Of a stretch of 64,000 nt of DNA, positions 42,469-52,776 are shown piece after piece. The position numbers and the translations under genes were made by a program. The notes under the pieces were generated by a model that did not search any database, had not been told where the DNA came from, and saw only the letters and a program-made list of their open reading frames with translations. This stretch comes from JAKAAZ01 sp963756315 (lineage in GTDB: Bacteria; Acidobacteriota; Terriglobia; Terriglobales; Acidobacteriaceae): positions 620,001 to 684,000 of the forward strand of contig CAVWNI010000006.1 of the NCBI GenBank assembly GCA_963756315.1, written 5' to 3'. The number at the start of each line of letters is the position of its first letter. Within the stretch, counting starts at the first letter, position 1.

Positions 42469-43028
42469 TTTCTGCCTCCCCTGGATCGGGAAAGCTCGTT
42501 AAGCAACGTCTCTACTTCTCGGAAATATGCGCGTCGAACGACTGTGTGATCCATTTCAAGAGAATCGGCGATTTCTCGCCATGAATATCCCAACCAACGA
42601 CGGTTCGCGATGGATCGAGCGAACGGCGACAAGCATTCCAAAAGCTCTCTCGCATAGAGCTGCTGTTCCGCGTCTGGTTGACACACAAGAAGGTTGTCGA
42701 AATCAGCCAGAGAACCCGACTGAACTTCGAATCGCCTCTTCGCTGCCTGCTGCTGTGCCCGGCGCTTGAGGGTACTCTTCATGCGCCATTCCAACTTCTC
42801 TACGGGGAAGTCAGCATGTCGCCCGGCGTAGTCCCGCGTGTTTTCAATCGCGTGATCCATGAGGTCGTGAGCCGCGTCGTGATCGTTCAGATAGGTCCAT
42901 GCGTACAGGAGGGCGTAAGGCCAAGCTGCTTCAGCAGCGGCCGCCAGCTTCTGATCAGAAGCAAGGTGCCCGGTCGAGAAGGCCCAAGTCCACGTCAGCT
43001 CTTGCCAGATGCGACCTTTTGGGGGCAT
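42465..43028 (-). CDS. Sigma-70-like (ECF-type) factor
   Basis: A 187-residue protein. LLYAWTYLNDHDAAHDLMDHAI replaces the usual region 2.1-2.2, and the C-terminus has a region 4-like HTH (FARSIANRRWLGYSWREIAD, SLEMDHTVVRRAYFREVE). Region 2.3-2.4 is weak, so it is a divergent sigma-like regulator. It is coupled to the membrane anti-sigma-like gene by an ATGA overlap, which supports the reading. The promoter region is divergent from the LysR gene at 43222. Confidence 0.65.
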   Translation of the reverse strand: MPPKGRIWQELTWTWAFSTGHLASDQKLAAAAEAAWPYALLYAWTYLNDHDAAHDLMDHAIENTRDYAGRHADFPVEKLEWRMKSTLKRRAQQQAAKRRFEVQSGSLADFDNLLVCQPDAEQQLYARELLECLSPFARSIANRRWLGYSWREIADSLEMDHTVVRRAYFREVETLLNELSRSRGGRK

Positions 43029-43221
43029 GAGGAATCACTGTCTACTCAAAAGTAGCCAAATCACGTCACGGTGTCAAAAAATGTCCCCTTCGCAAAAAAA
43101 TATCGTCTGCGACGCCCCAAACGGACTTCGAAAGTGCCTTTAAGTAGTAACGGAACCCGCCCTCGGAACGGATTAGCGCGGGTTGAGAAAGTGACACATT
43201 TCGTCAAAGGCAGCCAAGAGT

Positions 43222-44142
43222 ATGAGCATCCCTCCCCCGCTCAGAAAGCTGCAATACGTGTTGGCCGTCGCCCGGGAGCTGCACTTCCGCAGAGCCGCCG
43301 AACGCCTCAACGTGTCGCAGCCATACATTAGCCGTCAGATCAAGGAATTTGAGGCAGATATTGGCTTCAATATCTTCCGGCGAGATCCCGTGTGCCTCAC
43401 CGCATCCGGCCAGGAATTAGTGGTCAGGATCAGCGAGATGTTGAGTCGCCTGGACGCGGACTTCCGAATTGCCGTCGATGCGGCCAGAGCCGTTAACCAA
43501 CGACAGGCAAAGGAGTTCACTATCGGCCACTGCGCCTGCACTTCCCCTCAGTTCCGGCGTCAAATTCGCGTCGTCCAGAAGGTCAGGTTCCCCAAACTTC
43601 GTATGCGATTCCGAATTTTGTCCGTCTTGGATATGTTCGACGCGCTTGAGTCTGGGCAGATACAAGTGGGCATCACATTCGCGCCACTCGGACGAGACGA
43701 CTTGCGGCAAATCCCTCTGCGATCAGAGCGGCTGTGTGCCATCCTTCCACGGCGCAATCCTCTATCCGCTGAGTCGTCTCTCTCGTTGGCGGACCTGAGC
43801 AAGCGAGCCCTCGTAACGGCCGACTTCAGGCGCACTCATCCGGCACTGCATCAATGGCTGAATGAACAGTGTCTAGCTACCGGATTTCGTCCGGCTTTCG
43901 TGGAAGAAGTGACCTCTACTCAGGAGGCTACCGATCTAGTGCAAGAAGGCGTTGGGATTGCTTTGCTTCCTGAAGGTGTTTGCCGAAACGACACGCAGGA
44001 TGTCTGTGTAATTCCAATCCGAGATCTCAAGCCGCTGGAATTGGTGCTTGTCTACCGCAGCAATTGCTCTCCGATTGCACAAAGGATTGCGATTGGTATT
44101 GCTGATTCCATTCGCAGTGATGAATTGGCACGAACCGGCTAA
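43222..44142 (+). CDS. LysR-family transcriptional regulator at the head of the conjugation module
   Basis: A 306-residue LysR protein: the N-terminal HTH is LAVARELHFRRAAERLNVSQ and PYISRQIKEFEADIGFNIFR. A periplasmic-binding-like effector domain follows (IGHCACTSPQFRRQIR, QVGITFAPLGRDDLRQIPLR, LVQEGVGIALLPEG). It is on the same strand and about 180 bases upstream of the virB2-like gene, so it probably controls the transfer genes. The effector is unknown. It is intact. Confidence 0.85.
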   Translation: MSIPPPLRKLQYVLAVARELHFRRAAERLNVSQPYISRQIKEFEADIGFNIFRRDPVCLTASGQELVVRISEMLSRLDADFRIAVDAARAVNQRQAKEFTIGHCACTSPQFRRQIRVVQKVRFPKLRMRFRILSVLDMFDALESGQIQVGITFAPLGRDDLRQIPLRSERLCAILPRRNPLSAESSLSLADLSKRALVTADFRRTHPALHQWLNEQCLATGFRPAFVEEVTSTQEATDLVQEGVGIALLPEGVCRNDTQDVCVIPIRDLKPLELVLVYRSNCSPIAQRIAIGIADSIRSDELARTG

Positions 44143-44327
44143 AAAGTTTTGCTGCAAACAGACTCCACATTTGCCACGTAATGTCCTTCCATTCCCATCA
44201 GAGACCGAACGATAACCGGAAGGCATTGGCGATGACCAAAAAAGTCTTGGACAGAAAATTTGGGTGAGATCAATCTGTCCCCACGACTTGCTTGTGCGGG
44301 GTCGAATTCGCAGAAATGGAGCTCCCC

Positions 44328-44642
44328 ATGAACCTCTCGCCCAAACAGCGAAAGTGGATCCGCAAATTGCCGAAATCAGTGTCAATCGCCACCATTCTAG
44401 TCTTAGTGCCCGTCGCCGCTTTGGCACAGAGCGGTTCACCGTTCGACACGGGCTTTACCTCTCTCCAAACCCTCTTCACTGGAACGGTCGCCAAAGTCGC
44501 AAGTCTGATCGCGATTGTCATTGGCGGTTATGGCTTCGCGCACGGTGAGCCTGGCGCGAAGAAAGCACTGGCCGGCGTTGCTGCAGGAACCGGGATTGCC
44601 GTTCTCGCTGCGAATGTACTGAGTTGGCTCTGGGGCGTGTAG
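44328..44642 (+). CDS. virB2: VirB2/TrbC-like conjugative pilin
   Basis: A 104-residue pilin precursor: basic N-terminus, long signal (VSIATILVLVPVAALAQSG, cleavage after AQ or ALA) and two hydrophobic helices (VAKVASLIAIVIGGYGFAHG, LAGVAAGTGIAVLAANVL) as in VirB2/TrbC. GGAG lies six bases before ATG 44328. It is the first structural gene of the type IV secretion operon and is intact. Confidence 0.8.
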   Translation: MNLSPKQRKWIRKLPKSVSIATILVLVPVAALAQSGSPFDTGFTSLQTLFTGTVAKVASLIAIVIGGYGFAHGEPGAKKALAGVAAGTGIAVLAANVLSWLWGV

Positions 44643-44697
44643 ATACATCGCCCAACCATCTTCAACCACCCATTACAGCGAGCACAGAGAGGGGCCT

Positions 44698-45001
44698 ATG
44701 ACAGACATGAAGCCACAAACGACGACGGGCAAACCGAGTCTTCAAGAGCCTGCATAAGCCCCTCACTTACCTGGGCGTCGAACGCACCCTGTTTTATTTC
44801 GTTTGCGTTGGTGCTGTCGGAGCTTTCAATCTCTTCAACTCGATTCTCGCCGGAATAGCCGTCTTCATAGGCGGATTCGCATTCGGTCAATGGGTTACGA
44901 ACAGTGATCCGGCGTTCTTACGAATTCTCGCCAGGTCCGAGCGTTACAAGGCCCGTTACGACGCCGCAAAACAAAGCGTTCCCCGCGTGGAGGTGATCTA
45001 A
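44698..45001 (+). pseudogene. virB3: VirB3/TrbD-like inner-membrane protein, frameshifted
   Basis: From ATG 44698 (GAGAGGGG upstream) the frame reads MTDMKPQTTTGKPS and then stops at TAA after 19 codons. Skipping one base near 44740 opens FKSLHKPLTYLGVERTLFYF, then VGAVGAFNLFNSILAGIAVF and IGGFAFGQWVTNSDPAFLRI, ending at TAA 44999-45001, which overlaps the virB4 ATG. The corrected protein is about 100 residues with two membrane helices and the HKPLT motif of VirB3. The gene is easily missed because neither piece is long. Confidence 0.72.
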
Positions 45002-47494
45002 TGCTGCGCCTCGACAAGATCATCAAGCCGTGGAAGGAGAGCGCCGCTCTCAATGACCACATCAATCTTTACGGTTTCTGGAATGAGACTGCATTTCTCA
45101 CGAAGTCTGGAGACCTCGGGATGGTCCTGCAAGTTCAGGGCGTCGACTACGAAAGCCTCGATTCCGCGGGACAGGAGTACGCAGTGAAGCGGTTGGAATC
45201 CGCTCTCAAAGCTTTTGGGCAAGGCTTTCATGTCTACCAGTATCTCTTCAAGGCAAACCGTCCGGAAATCCCGTTTGCCAACTACGACGATCCAATAGTG
45301 GAGGCCGCTGTCGAACAGCGTCGTCGATTTTTCGAATCGAAGCGCGACAACCTCTACCAGATCGAAATCTTCTACGTCGTCCTCCTTGAAGGCGCGCGAT
45401 CGAAACGAGGGATTGGCACCGCCATTGCTCGTCTCTTCTCCGACCCATCAGGAGCCATCGGAGAACTTCAAGCTCAGTTCTCGAACAATAGTGTGAAGAC
45501 ACTGCTTCGACTGCAGATTGAAACCGACCTGGCCAGGCTTGATCAACGCGTTCAAGCCTTCACTCGCCAGCTCGCTGATTTTGTGAAGATCACGCTCCTC
45601 GACCAGCAGGGACAATTCACGTTCCTCCGCCGCCTACTCAATTTCGACTCTTGGCGCATCGCCGGCAGGCCTCAAAGCACCCAGTTCCTTGACTACCAAG
45701 TGGTCAATTCGAATATCGAAGCCGAGCGCGACCACTTGCGAGTTGGGGATCACCAGGTCCGCATATTGACTATGAAAGAGGCCATCACAGAGACTCGGCC
45801 GCTGGTACTTGATTCACTGCTCAAGATTCCGGCAAACTTCATCGTTTGCACGGAGTGGACACCCCTACCGGCGAGCAAAGCACGAAAGGAAGTGAACAAA
45901 CGGCGCCGGCATTTCAATATGTCGAAGACGGCCTTCGTTTCCCAGATGGGGAACGACGTCACGAAGACCAACCCGCGCGATGTGTTGGTGGATGAATCAA
46001 AACAGGCGGACATCGAGAATCTGGGCGATTGCCTGCGTGCCCTGGGAGATGGTCAATCGCTTGGCGACTTTTCCCTCTCGATTGTTCTCTATGGCGACTC
46101 AAAGGCCCGAGTAGATGAGCTCGTCGGGCGAGTTCGTCAGTGTGTTCACGAATGCCGACGGGAATCTATTCACCGAGTCCTACAACCAGCTAAACGCATA
46201 TTTCGCGACCGTACCGGGCAATTATGCCCTGAATCTGCGAAAGCTGTATCTGCTGAATAGCAATTACGCCGACCTCAGTTTTCTCTTTACCATCCTGCCG
46301 GGTGAAACACGCAACGCTCATCTCGGAGCCGAGTATCTGGCTGTGCTGGAGACGGACAACAGCACGCCATACTTTCTAAACCTGCATAACGGCGAGGTGG
46401 CCCATACGCTCATCCTCGGGATGACTGGATCAGGCAAAAGCTACTTTTGCAACTTCTTATTGCAGAACGCACAGAAGTACGCGCCACAAACCTACATCTT
46501 TGATATCGGCGGCAGCTTCCAATCGCTCACAACGATCTTCGGAGGGTCTTACTCGAACGTAGGCCAGGACGCGCGCGACTTCACGATCAATCCATTCTCG
46601 CTCGCTCCCACCAAGGAGAACACGCAATTCCTCTTCAGCTTCTTCCGTGTGTTGATTGAGGGTAACGGGCAGCGTTATCGAATGGATTTCAAGGAAGAGC
46701 GCAGGCTTTGGGACGCAATCGAGCGGATCTATGTGTTGGAGCCTGAACAGCGCACCGTTTCGAGCCTAGGCAACATCATCGGTGAATTGAAAGAGAGACT
46801 CCACAGGTGGACGAAAGCCGGTCAGTACGGGTTTCTGTTCGACAACCCGGAAGACACCCTCTCATTCAGTCAGTTTCAGACGTTCAACTTTGCTGGCTGG
46901 GGTGACGCGCCGGAGGTGCTTGAACCACTACTGTTCTACGTCCTGCACAGGGCGTCGAACGAAATCGCCGATCCAAAGAAGCTGGCGACGTTCAAGATGT
47001 TTCTCCTAGACGAGGCGTGGCTGTTCATCAAGAACGAGACGATCCGCAACTACATCGTGTCCGCTCAGAAGACCTGGAGAAAACACAATGCCGCGATGAT
47101 CCTTGCGACGCAATCGATCAAGGAGCTTGAGGAGTCAGGCATGCTGCAGATCGTCTCCGAGAGCTGTCCGACAAAGATATTCCTTGCCAACCCCGAAATG
47201 GATCGCAGCCTGTACCGTGAGGCATTTCATTTGAACGACACGGAACTGGACCTGATTGCCGGCCTGGTCCCACCAGGGCAGATGCTCATCCGGAAAGCGC
47301 AGACCTCCAAGAAAGTGCAGTTGAACGTCGATTCCGTCTCCCATTGGACCGCCACAAACAATGCGCGAGACAACCTTAAGAAGCGCGACTACTTCGAGCG
47401 TTTCGGCATTGCTGAAGGACTTCGCCGTCTCGCTCAAGACCATCCATTTCAACCTCGCAAGTTCGCCACGTCACCGACCAGCACCAACCAATAA
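45001..47494 (+). pseudogene. virB4: VirB4/TrbE-type secretion ATPase, frameshifted
   Basis: About 830 residues after one correction. The N-terminal CagE/VirB4 domain (MLRLDKIIKPWKESAALNDH, SLLKIPANFIVCTEWTPLPA) runs to about 46126, where an extra G in GTCGGGCGAG shifts the frame. The rest continues EFVSVFTNADGNLFTESYNQ, with Walker A LGMTGSGKSYF and Walker B TFKMFLLDEAWLF. VirB4 energises pilus biogenesis and substrate transfer. In the uncorrected frame translation would end at 46260 without the ATPase motor, so transfer should fail. Confidence 0.88.
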
Positions 47495-47505
47495 GGAGCC
47501 CTGCC

Positions 47506-48265
47506 ATGAAACGCGTCATAGCCTTTGCAAACATTCTTGTGGTCTTCATCTCTGTGAGCGCCGTGGCGCAGGAGTCGGCGCGCACGGTGCAGTATCACTC
47601 TCAGGACATTGTCCCGATCCGCGCGAAGTTGAAGTTCACTACGTTAATTGAAGTGCCACCGACCGAAAAGATAATGGAGGCGGCGACAGGCGACAAAGAG
47701 TTCTGGATTGTCGATGTGGTTGGCAATTTCTGCTTCGTGCATCCTGCCAAGTCAGGAATCAACTCCAACCTGAACCTCATCACTGACAAGGGCAACATCT
47801 ATAGCTTCACGCTTCAAGACATCTCCGCCTCGCCAGACAATCCGGATTTGAAGGTGATTGTCCAACCAGCCGATCAGTCCGCTATCGTCGCGGCCAGCGG
47901 CCCTCCTCAGTTTGTTCCAGCAACACAATTGGAGCAGTCGAAGCAGCAACTCGCCGCGGTGCAGACGCACATAACGCAGGCGGTCGACGAATACAAGAGC
48001 GCCTACCCGTTGAGTCTGAAGTTCGACTACGCGTTCAAAGCGAACGAAGCACCCTTCGATATCGAGTCGATATACCACGATGACAAGTTCACCTATATCA
48101 AAACCAGCGCGCCGGAGAAGTTCTCTGTCTATGAGATGAAGGACGGCAAGCCGGACCTGGTCAACTACGACCTGCGCGAAGGGCACTTACATCATTCCGA
48201 AGGTTATGGATTCGGGCTACGTGGAACTCGGCAAGAAGCGCATGGAATTCTCTCGCAAGGGATAG
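47506..48265 (+). pseudogene. virB9: VirB9/TrbG-like core-complex protein, frameshift at the C-terminus
   Basis: A periplasmic protein with a signal peptide (VIAFANILVVFISVSAVAQ) and VirB9 domains: YHSQDIVPIRAKLKFTTLIE, GDKEFWIVDVVGNFCFVHPA and SLKFDYAFKANEAPFDIESI. An extra C at 48184 changes the conserved ending. In the +1 frame it reads TYIIPKVMDSGYVELGKKRM to TAG 48265; in the original frame a different tail ends at 48300. The C-terminal domain binds VirB7 and forms the outer pore, so the change is probably damaging. Confidence 0.8.
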
Positions 48266-48292
48266 CCACACTCAAACGAAACGGGGCGGACA

Positions 48293-49653
48293 ATGACTGA
48301 GACTACGATCAATGCGCAGCAGGCGGTTCCACCGGAGCCGGAACTCGTCAGAGACGTGCATGAGCCTAAGGGCGTTTTGCGCAAGAATTTGAAGCCGTTC
48401 ATTTATCTTGGCGCGGCGCTGCTCGTTATCCTGGCTGCCGTATTTAGCGGCACGAGCAAGAAGACGCCCTCTCAACAGGCAGCGGCGCGACACGAACCGC
48501 CGCAACCCACTGTGCAGGACAACACAGACAACAACGTCCAGGACCTCAAGAACCAGCTTGCCGCCGAGCAACAGAGGCAGGCTCAGCAGGCCGGAGCTAC
48601 CGGCGACCCAGCGCTTGCCACTGCAACTCCGGCTCAGCAGGCTGCCGCCGCAAGATACAGTTCGACCGGCCAGACCGTTCCTTGCGTTCCTGGTCAGCCG
48701 TGCGCCCAGCCAAACATCTACGGCCAGCAGGCAGGCCAGCCGTCGATCTCCCCTCAGGAGCAAGAGGCTCAGCAATTGGCAGCCAAGGAGCGAGAACTGG
48801 CGTACAACTCGCGATTTGCATCGAATCTCGTATATACCCACCAGCCGGAGGCAGCGGTTTCGCAACACGACTCCGGCAGGAGCGGAGGTTCCGACTGTGG
48901 CTGGCTATTCACAAGGTCCGAATCTCAAACGCGGCCGCCTCCACTCAAACGGGCAGCAGCCTTGTCGCGGCTCGTCCTGCCGGTGACCCGCCACCAGCAG
49001 TCGGGCAAGCGTCGATCAAACATGGTCCCGAAGTGAACATCGACTCTGCAGTGGGCCAGCCCTACGTCATCTATGAAGGGCTCACGATGGACACCGTGTT
49101 GATGAACCGGCTTGACGGCGATTCCGTTGGCCCAGTGAAAGTGCTCGTCTCAAATCCTGTCTATTCGCATGACGGTCAGCATGTGCTCGTTCCGGAGGGA
49201 ACAATCGTACTGGGCGAAGCGAAAAAGATCGGCTCCAACGGCTTCGGCCAACAGCGCCGCATCGCGGTCACCTTTCACCGCATGCTTATGCCTGATGGCT
49301 ACTCAGTAGACCTCGACCAGTTTCACGGTCTCGATCAGATTGGTGAGGAGGCCCTGAAAGATAAGGTAAACAACCACTACCTTGAGATCTTCGGCACCTC
49401 AATTGCCCTCGGCGTTATTGCGGGCGCAGGCCAGATCACCCAGGGTGGGGGCGCGATTACGACGAGCGGATCACAGGCGTTCACTACCGGAGCTGCCAGC
49501 GGCGTTTCGCAGTCGGCAACCACCGTCCTAGATCGGTTCATACAGATTCCGCCAACAATCACCATTCGGGAGGGTCATCGGGTCAAGGTCTATTTCACCC
49601 AGGACATGCTTCTCCCAGCGTACGAGAACCATACAATCCCCAATTCGTTCTAA
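48293..49653 (+). pseudogene. virB10: VirB10/TrbI-like core-complex protein, frameshifted
   Basis: N-terminal cytosolic tail, one membrane helix (LKPFIYLGAALLVILAAVFS), a long Gln/Pro-rich linker (AEQQRQAQQAGATG) and the C-terminal beta-barrel domain (YVIYEGLTMDTVLMNRLDGD, VLVPEGTIVLGEAKKIGS, PPTITIREGHRVKVYFTQDM). The frame moves by +1 once or twice between about 48850 and 48950, in the linker. The intermediate frame carries a coherent NTTPAGAEVPTVAGYSQGPN, which favours two shifts. The uncorrected product would lack the barrel. Confidence 0.82.
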
Positions 49654-49662
49654 GGAGCGTCT

Positions 49663-49911
49663 ATGCGACGTACAACGGGACTCATTGCTCTTACCGCAAC
49701 ACTCACATTCATGCTCGCTGGATGCCAAAGCCACCAGGCAAAGGTTGATGCACTTCAGAAGGAATATGACCAACTCAACCAGCAATTTGCCAAAGACTGT
49801 TCGGCAGAGTATCTGAAGGTCCCGCCAACACTCAGCCCAAAGTGTACCGACGAGAGCAAGAAGCTTGGCGAAGCCGGCAAACGGCTTCAAGAGGAACGCG
49901 CAAAGCAGTAA
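49663..49911 (+). CDS. Small lipoprotein in the T4SS operon (VirB7- or TrbK-like)
   Basis: An 82-residue lipoprotein: signal RTTGLIALTATLTFMLAGC with lipobox Cys21, then a coiled-coil-like helix (KVDALQKEYDQLNQQFAKDC) and further Cys residues. It lies between virB10 and trbJ, nine bases after the first. Small lipoproteins here are either VirB7 core components or TrbK entry-exclusion proteins; sequence does not decide. Intact. Confidence 0.6.
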   Translation: MRRTTGLIALTATLTFMLAGCQSHQAKVDALQKEYDQLNQQFAKDCSAEYLKVPPTLSPKCTDESKKLGEAGKRLQEERAKQ

Positions 49912-49927
49912 TCATCGGGAGGATCCA

Positions 49928-50735
49928 ATGCTAAAGCAGTTCATTCTCTCTGCGCTCATCGTGAGCGCAGCGCCGATATCCTATGCCCAATTTGGTTCGG
50001 GCATCGTGTTCGATCCAACCCAGTCGGCTCATGCCGCCCAACAGATTCTCCAGGCAAACCAGCTCTATACCACTACTGTCGAGACAGAACGGAACGTCAT
50101 CGGTGCCTACAATCTCGCACAAAAGATGGCCAATCTTCCGCAGGCGCTTTACACCTCCTACACCAATTTAGGACGTCAACAGTGGACCATCCTGACCCAG
50201 CCGGCAGAATACCTATGGAAACTCGATTCCGTGGATGAACGCTGCATCGGCCGGTTACGGCGCTGCTGCTGCGAACCAAACGGCCAGCATCCCGCGTACA
50301 GGTCAGATCTCCGGCTACGGCTCTTTGAGCCCTCAAGGTCAACAAGCCATCGCCGCACGCGGCGCGACTGTCGATCTCTCTGATGCGGTCAACGCAAGTA
50401 GCTTGCAGACCGCAGGCACTATCAGAGCCAACTCCGCGCAGCGAGAGGCCGATATCAGCCAGCTCGAAGCGGCCACTCATTCCTCCGATCCATCGCAGCA
50501 TACCGAGATGGCGACCCTGCAACGGATCAACCAGGCACTATTGATCGAATTGCGCGCTCAGCAGGACACCAATCAGATGCTCCAGGCCCAGCAACTGCAG
50601 CAGATGATCGGCCAAAAAGTGCAACAGGACAATCTCAAGTCGTTGTTCCAAACCGGCAATGGCTATCAACAGACTTTCAATACGGTGACGCCGCAACAAA
50701 CGACCGCGGGCACCCAATGGGCATTCCACTACTAG
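49928..50735 (+). pseudogene. VirB5/TrbJ-like protein, frameshifted
   Basis: A secreted helical protein with a signal peptide (FILSALIVSAAPISYAQFG) and long helices (YTTTVETERNVIGAYNLAQK, NLPQALYTSYTNLGRQQWTI), as in TrbJ. At about 50234 an extra G shifts the frame. The corrected continuation starts MNAASAGYGAAAANQTASIP and ends TAGTQWAFHY at 50735, with SQLEAATHSSDPSQHTEMAT and INQALLIELRAQQDTNQMLQ in between. It is likely a minor pilus or adhesion component. Confidence 0.75.
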
Positions 50736-50754
50736 GACATGCCGGAGGCAAGCG

Positions 50755-51609
50755 ATGGACTTCTTAATCCTCATCAAGAATGGATGCGACAATCTCACGG
50801 CGACGGCCGCGCCGTCAGTCGATTCGCTCGGCCTGCATATGGTGCTATCGCTTGCCACAATCATGATGGTGTGGTTCGGCGTGCAGGAAGCGCTTGCCTC
50901 CGCGCAGGGTGGTCCGGGCTTCAATATGGCGAAGTTTCTGAATTTCTTCTTGCTCCTCACCTTCGCTTACTGCTTCGTAAAGTTCTACGACGGCTCAATT
51001 CCGGGAATCGGGTACTCGCTGAAGAGTTTCATCAGTGGGGGAACCAGTAGCCTGGTCGACTACATCGGGAACGACTCGACGCAAGAGGTACAGACGACGA
51101 TCCACAATGCGCTGGCCAAGGTGGGGACGATGTCACCGTCTTTGACCGAGCCCTATACGCTTCTCTGCACGTACACGGTGCAGATCATTCTGAGCATTTT
51201 GACCGCTTTGATTGCAGTCATCATTGCGTACGGGGCCATAGGGGCAACCATTATCGGCTTGCTCGGTCCCGTATTCATTCCGTGGATGGTATTCGACAAG
51301 ACCGACTTTCTGTTTTGGGGATGGTTAAAGGCCTTCATCGGATTTGAGTTCTACAAGGTCGTAGCCGCGGCAACCCTGAGCGTAATGAGCCATCTTCTGA
51401 TCAGCTATCTCACCAGCGGTGCGATGAACGTCGATGATCCCAAGAACCTCATTTACCTGATGCCTGCACTCCTGATGTTGTGCATTGTTGCGGGGTTCAT
51501 CTTGCTGAAGATTCCGACTATGACGGCATCGCTCTTCTCAGGCCATACGGGTGGCCACGGCAGCGGAATGGGCGGACTCATTACCGCTGCGGTTCTTAAG
51601 GGATTCTAG
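50755..51609 (+). CDS. virB6: VirB6/TrbL-like inner-membrane channel protein
   Basis: A 284-residue polytopic protein with about six helices: HMVLSLATIMMVWFGVQEAL, FLNFFLLLTFAYCFVKFYD, VQIILSILTALIAVIIAYGA, IIGLLGPVFIPWMVFDKTDF and LIYLMPALLMLCIVAGFILL. The WxGWLKAFIGFEFYK block is typical of VirB6/TrbL. It is uninterrupted, unlike most neighbours, and ends 19 bases before the VirB8 gene. Confidence 0.82.
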   Translation: MDFLILIKNGCDNLTATAAPSVDSLGLHMVLSLATIMMVWFGVQEALASAQGGPGFNMAKFLNFFLLLTFAYCFVKFYDGSIPGIGYSLKSFISGGTSSLVDYIGNDSTQEVQTTIHNALAKVGTMSPSLTEPYTLLCTYTVQIILSILTALIAVIIAYGAIGATIIGLLGPVFIPWMVFDKTDFLFWGWLKAFIGFEFYKVVAAATLSVMSHLLISYLTSGAMNVDDPKNLIYLMPALLMLCIVAGFILLKIPTMTASLFSGHTGGHGSGMGGLITAAVLKGF

Positions 51610-51628
51610 AGAAAACTGGAGGACTTGT

Positions 51629-52312
51629 ATGACGACTGCGACGAAGCCAACACCCGAGATCACACGCGCAGCAGAGCGGTATCTCGAACAATATGGAGAC
51701 CCGCTCGTGATGAATACCTATCTCAAGGTCATCATCCTCGTTCTCGCGGTTGTCTGCCTCGCCCTGGCTGCGCTTGTCTTTAGAGGCCAGAAGGCGCTTG
51801 CCAACATGCATCCGTTGATCGTTCGGATTAACGACGTGGGGCGGGCGGAAGCGATTGACTATCGCAACTTCCAATACCGCCCTCAGGAGGCGGAGAACAA
51901 ATACTACCTGACCCGCTGGGCAGAGCTCTATTTCAGCCGCAATCGCTTCACGATTGAGCGGGACCAGACGAACTCACTCTACTTTCTCAATGGTGATGTC
52001 CAACGGGCTGTGATTGACCAGGAACGGAAGGACAATATCATCCCCACATACATCAAAGACAGCACCCTTCCGTATGTCGATGTCGAGGTGAAGGAAGTAG
52101 TCCTCGACGACCTTCGTCAATCGCCCTATTCCGCCCGCATCGAGTTCGAAAAAGTGTTCACGAATCCGTCGGATCACACGGAACTGAAGCGGGAACGATG
52201 GACGGCCAGCGTGACGTACGTCTTCCGCGAGAACGTGAAGAACAACGAACTGGCCGTGAATCCGCTCGGATTGACGATCGTTCGCTTCCGGGCCGACCAG
52301 GCATTCAGCTAA
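51629..52312 (+). CDS. virB8: VirB8/TrbF-like inner-membrane protein
   Basis: A 227-residue bitopic protein: short cytosolic tail, one helix (NTYLKVIILVLAVVCLALAALVF split near residues 28-50) and a periplasmic NTF2-like domain (YYLTRWAELYFSRNRFTIER, LPYVDVEVKEVVLDDLRQSP, ERWTASVTYVFRENVKNNEL). GGAGG is upstream of ATG 51629. It nucleates the T4SS assembly. Intact. Confidence 0.82.
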   Translation: MTTATKPTPEITRAAERYLEQYGDPLVMNTYLKVIILVLAVVCLALAALVFRGQKALANMHPLIVRINDVGRAEAIDYRNFQYRPQEAENKYYLTRWAELYFSRNRFTIERDQTNSLYFLNGDVQRAVIDQERKDNIIPTYIKDSTLPYVDVEVKEVVLDDLRQSPYSARIEFEKVFTNPSDHTELKRERWTASVTYVFRENVKNNELAVNPLGLTIVRFRADQAFS

Positions 52313-52776
52313 GGAATAGTCGGCATTCCCAAAGGAGAATCGATGTCCACACTCGCTGCCAATTCGGCTGCTTCACCCTCTCTGTCCCTAAGGGCGCTTG
52401 AAACGGCGAATCCTTGGCAGACGGCACGAGAATCCGGTGAGAATAGCCTCTCGTTCTTGGGCGGACAAAGCCGCTCGAATGGATCTGCGATTGCCCCGGA
52501 CTTCTGCAGCCAAAGCACCGACGAGAACTTTGGTCCCGTGTGCGTCTGCCGTTATGTATCCCGCCTTTTGCTTGGTCACTGCTTCGGGGCCATTCCGGCG
52601 CCCGGCGGCACTGCGCCGCTCTGCTTCGGCTACGCCGCCCTTCGGGTCATGGTTCCTCCCTAAAGGGCACCCTCCAAGAAAGCGCGACTTGGCGCTTGGG
52701 AGCCGGGCCCACTCGCTTGGCTTCGCCCGGTGTGACCCAAGCAAGATCGGGAAATTCAACAAACGGAGACACCCTC
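52313..52776. other. GC-rich spacer between virB8 and ssb
   Basis: About 460 bases. A frame with AAAGGAG upstream opens at ATG 52343 (starts MSTLAANSAASPSLSLRALE) but lacks family features after about 30 residues. The middle is GC-rich with several potential stems (for example around 52595-52640, GGCGC...GCGCC). It might hold a vestigial gene or a transfer-origin-like region; I cannot show either. Confidence 0.35.

Noticed and set aside
52343..52663. A 106-codon gene after virB8
   Set aside because: It has a ribosome-like site, but beyond the first 30 residues there is no domain pattern; composition matches non-coding GC-rich DNA.
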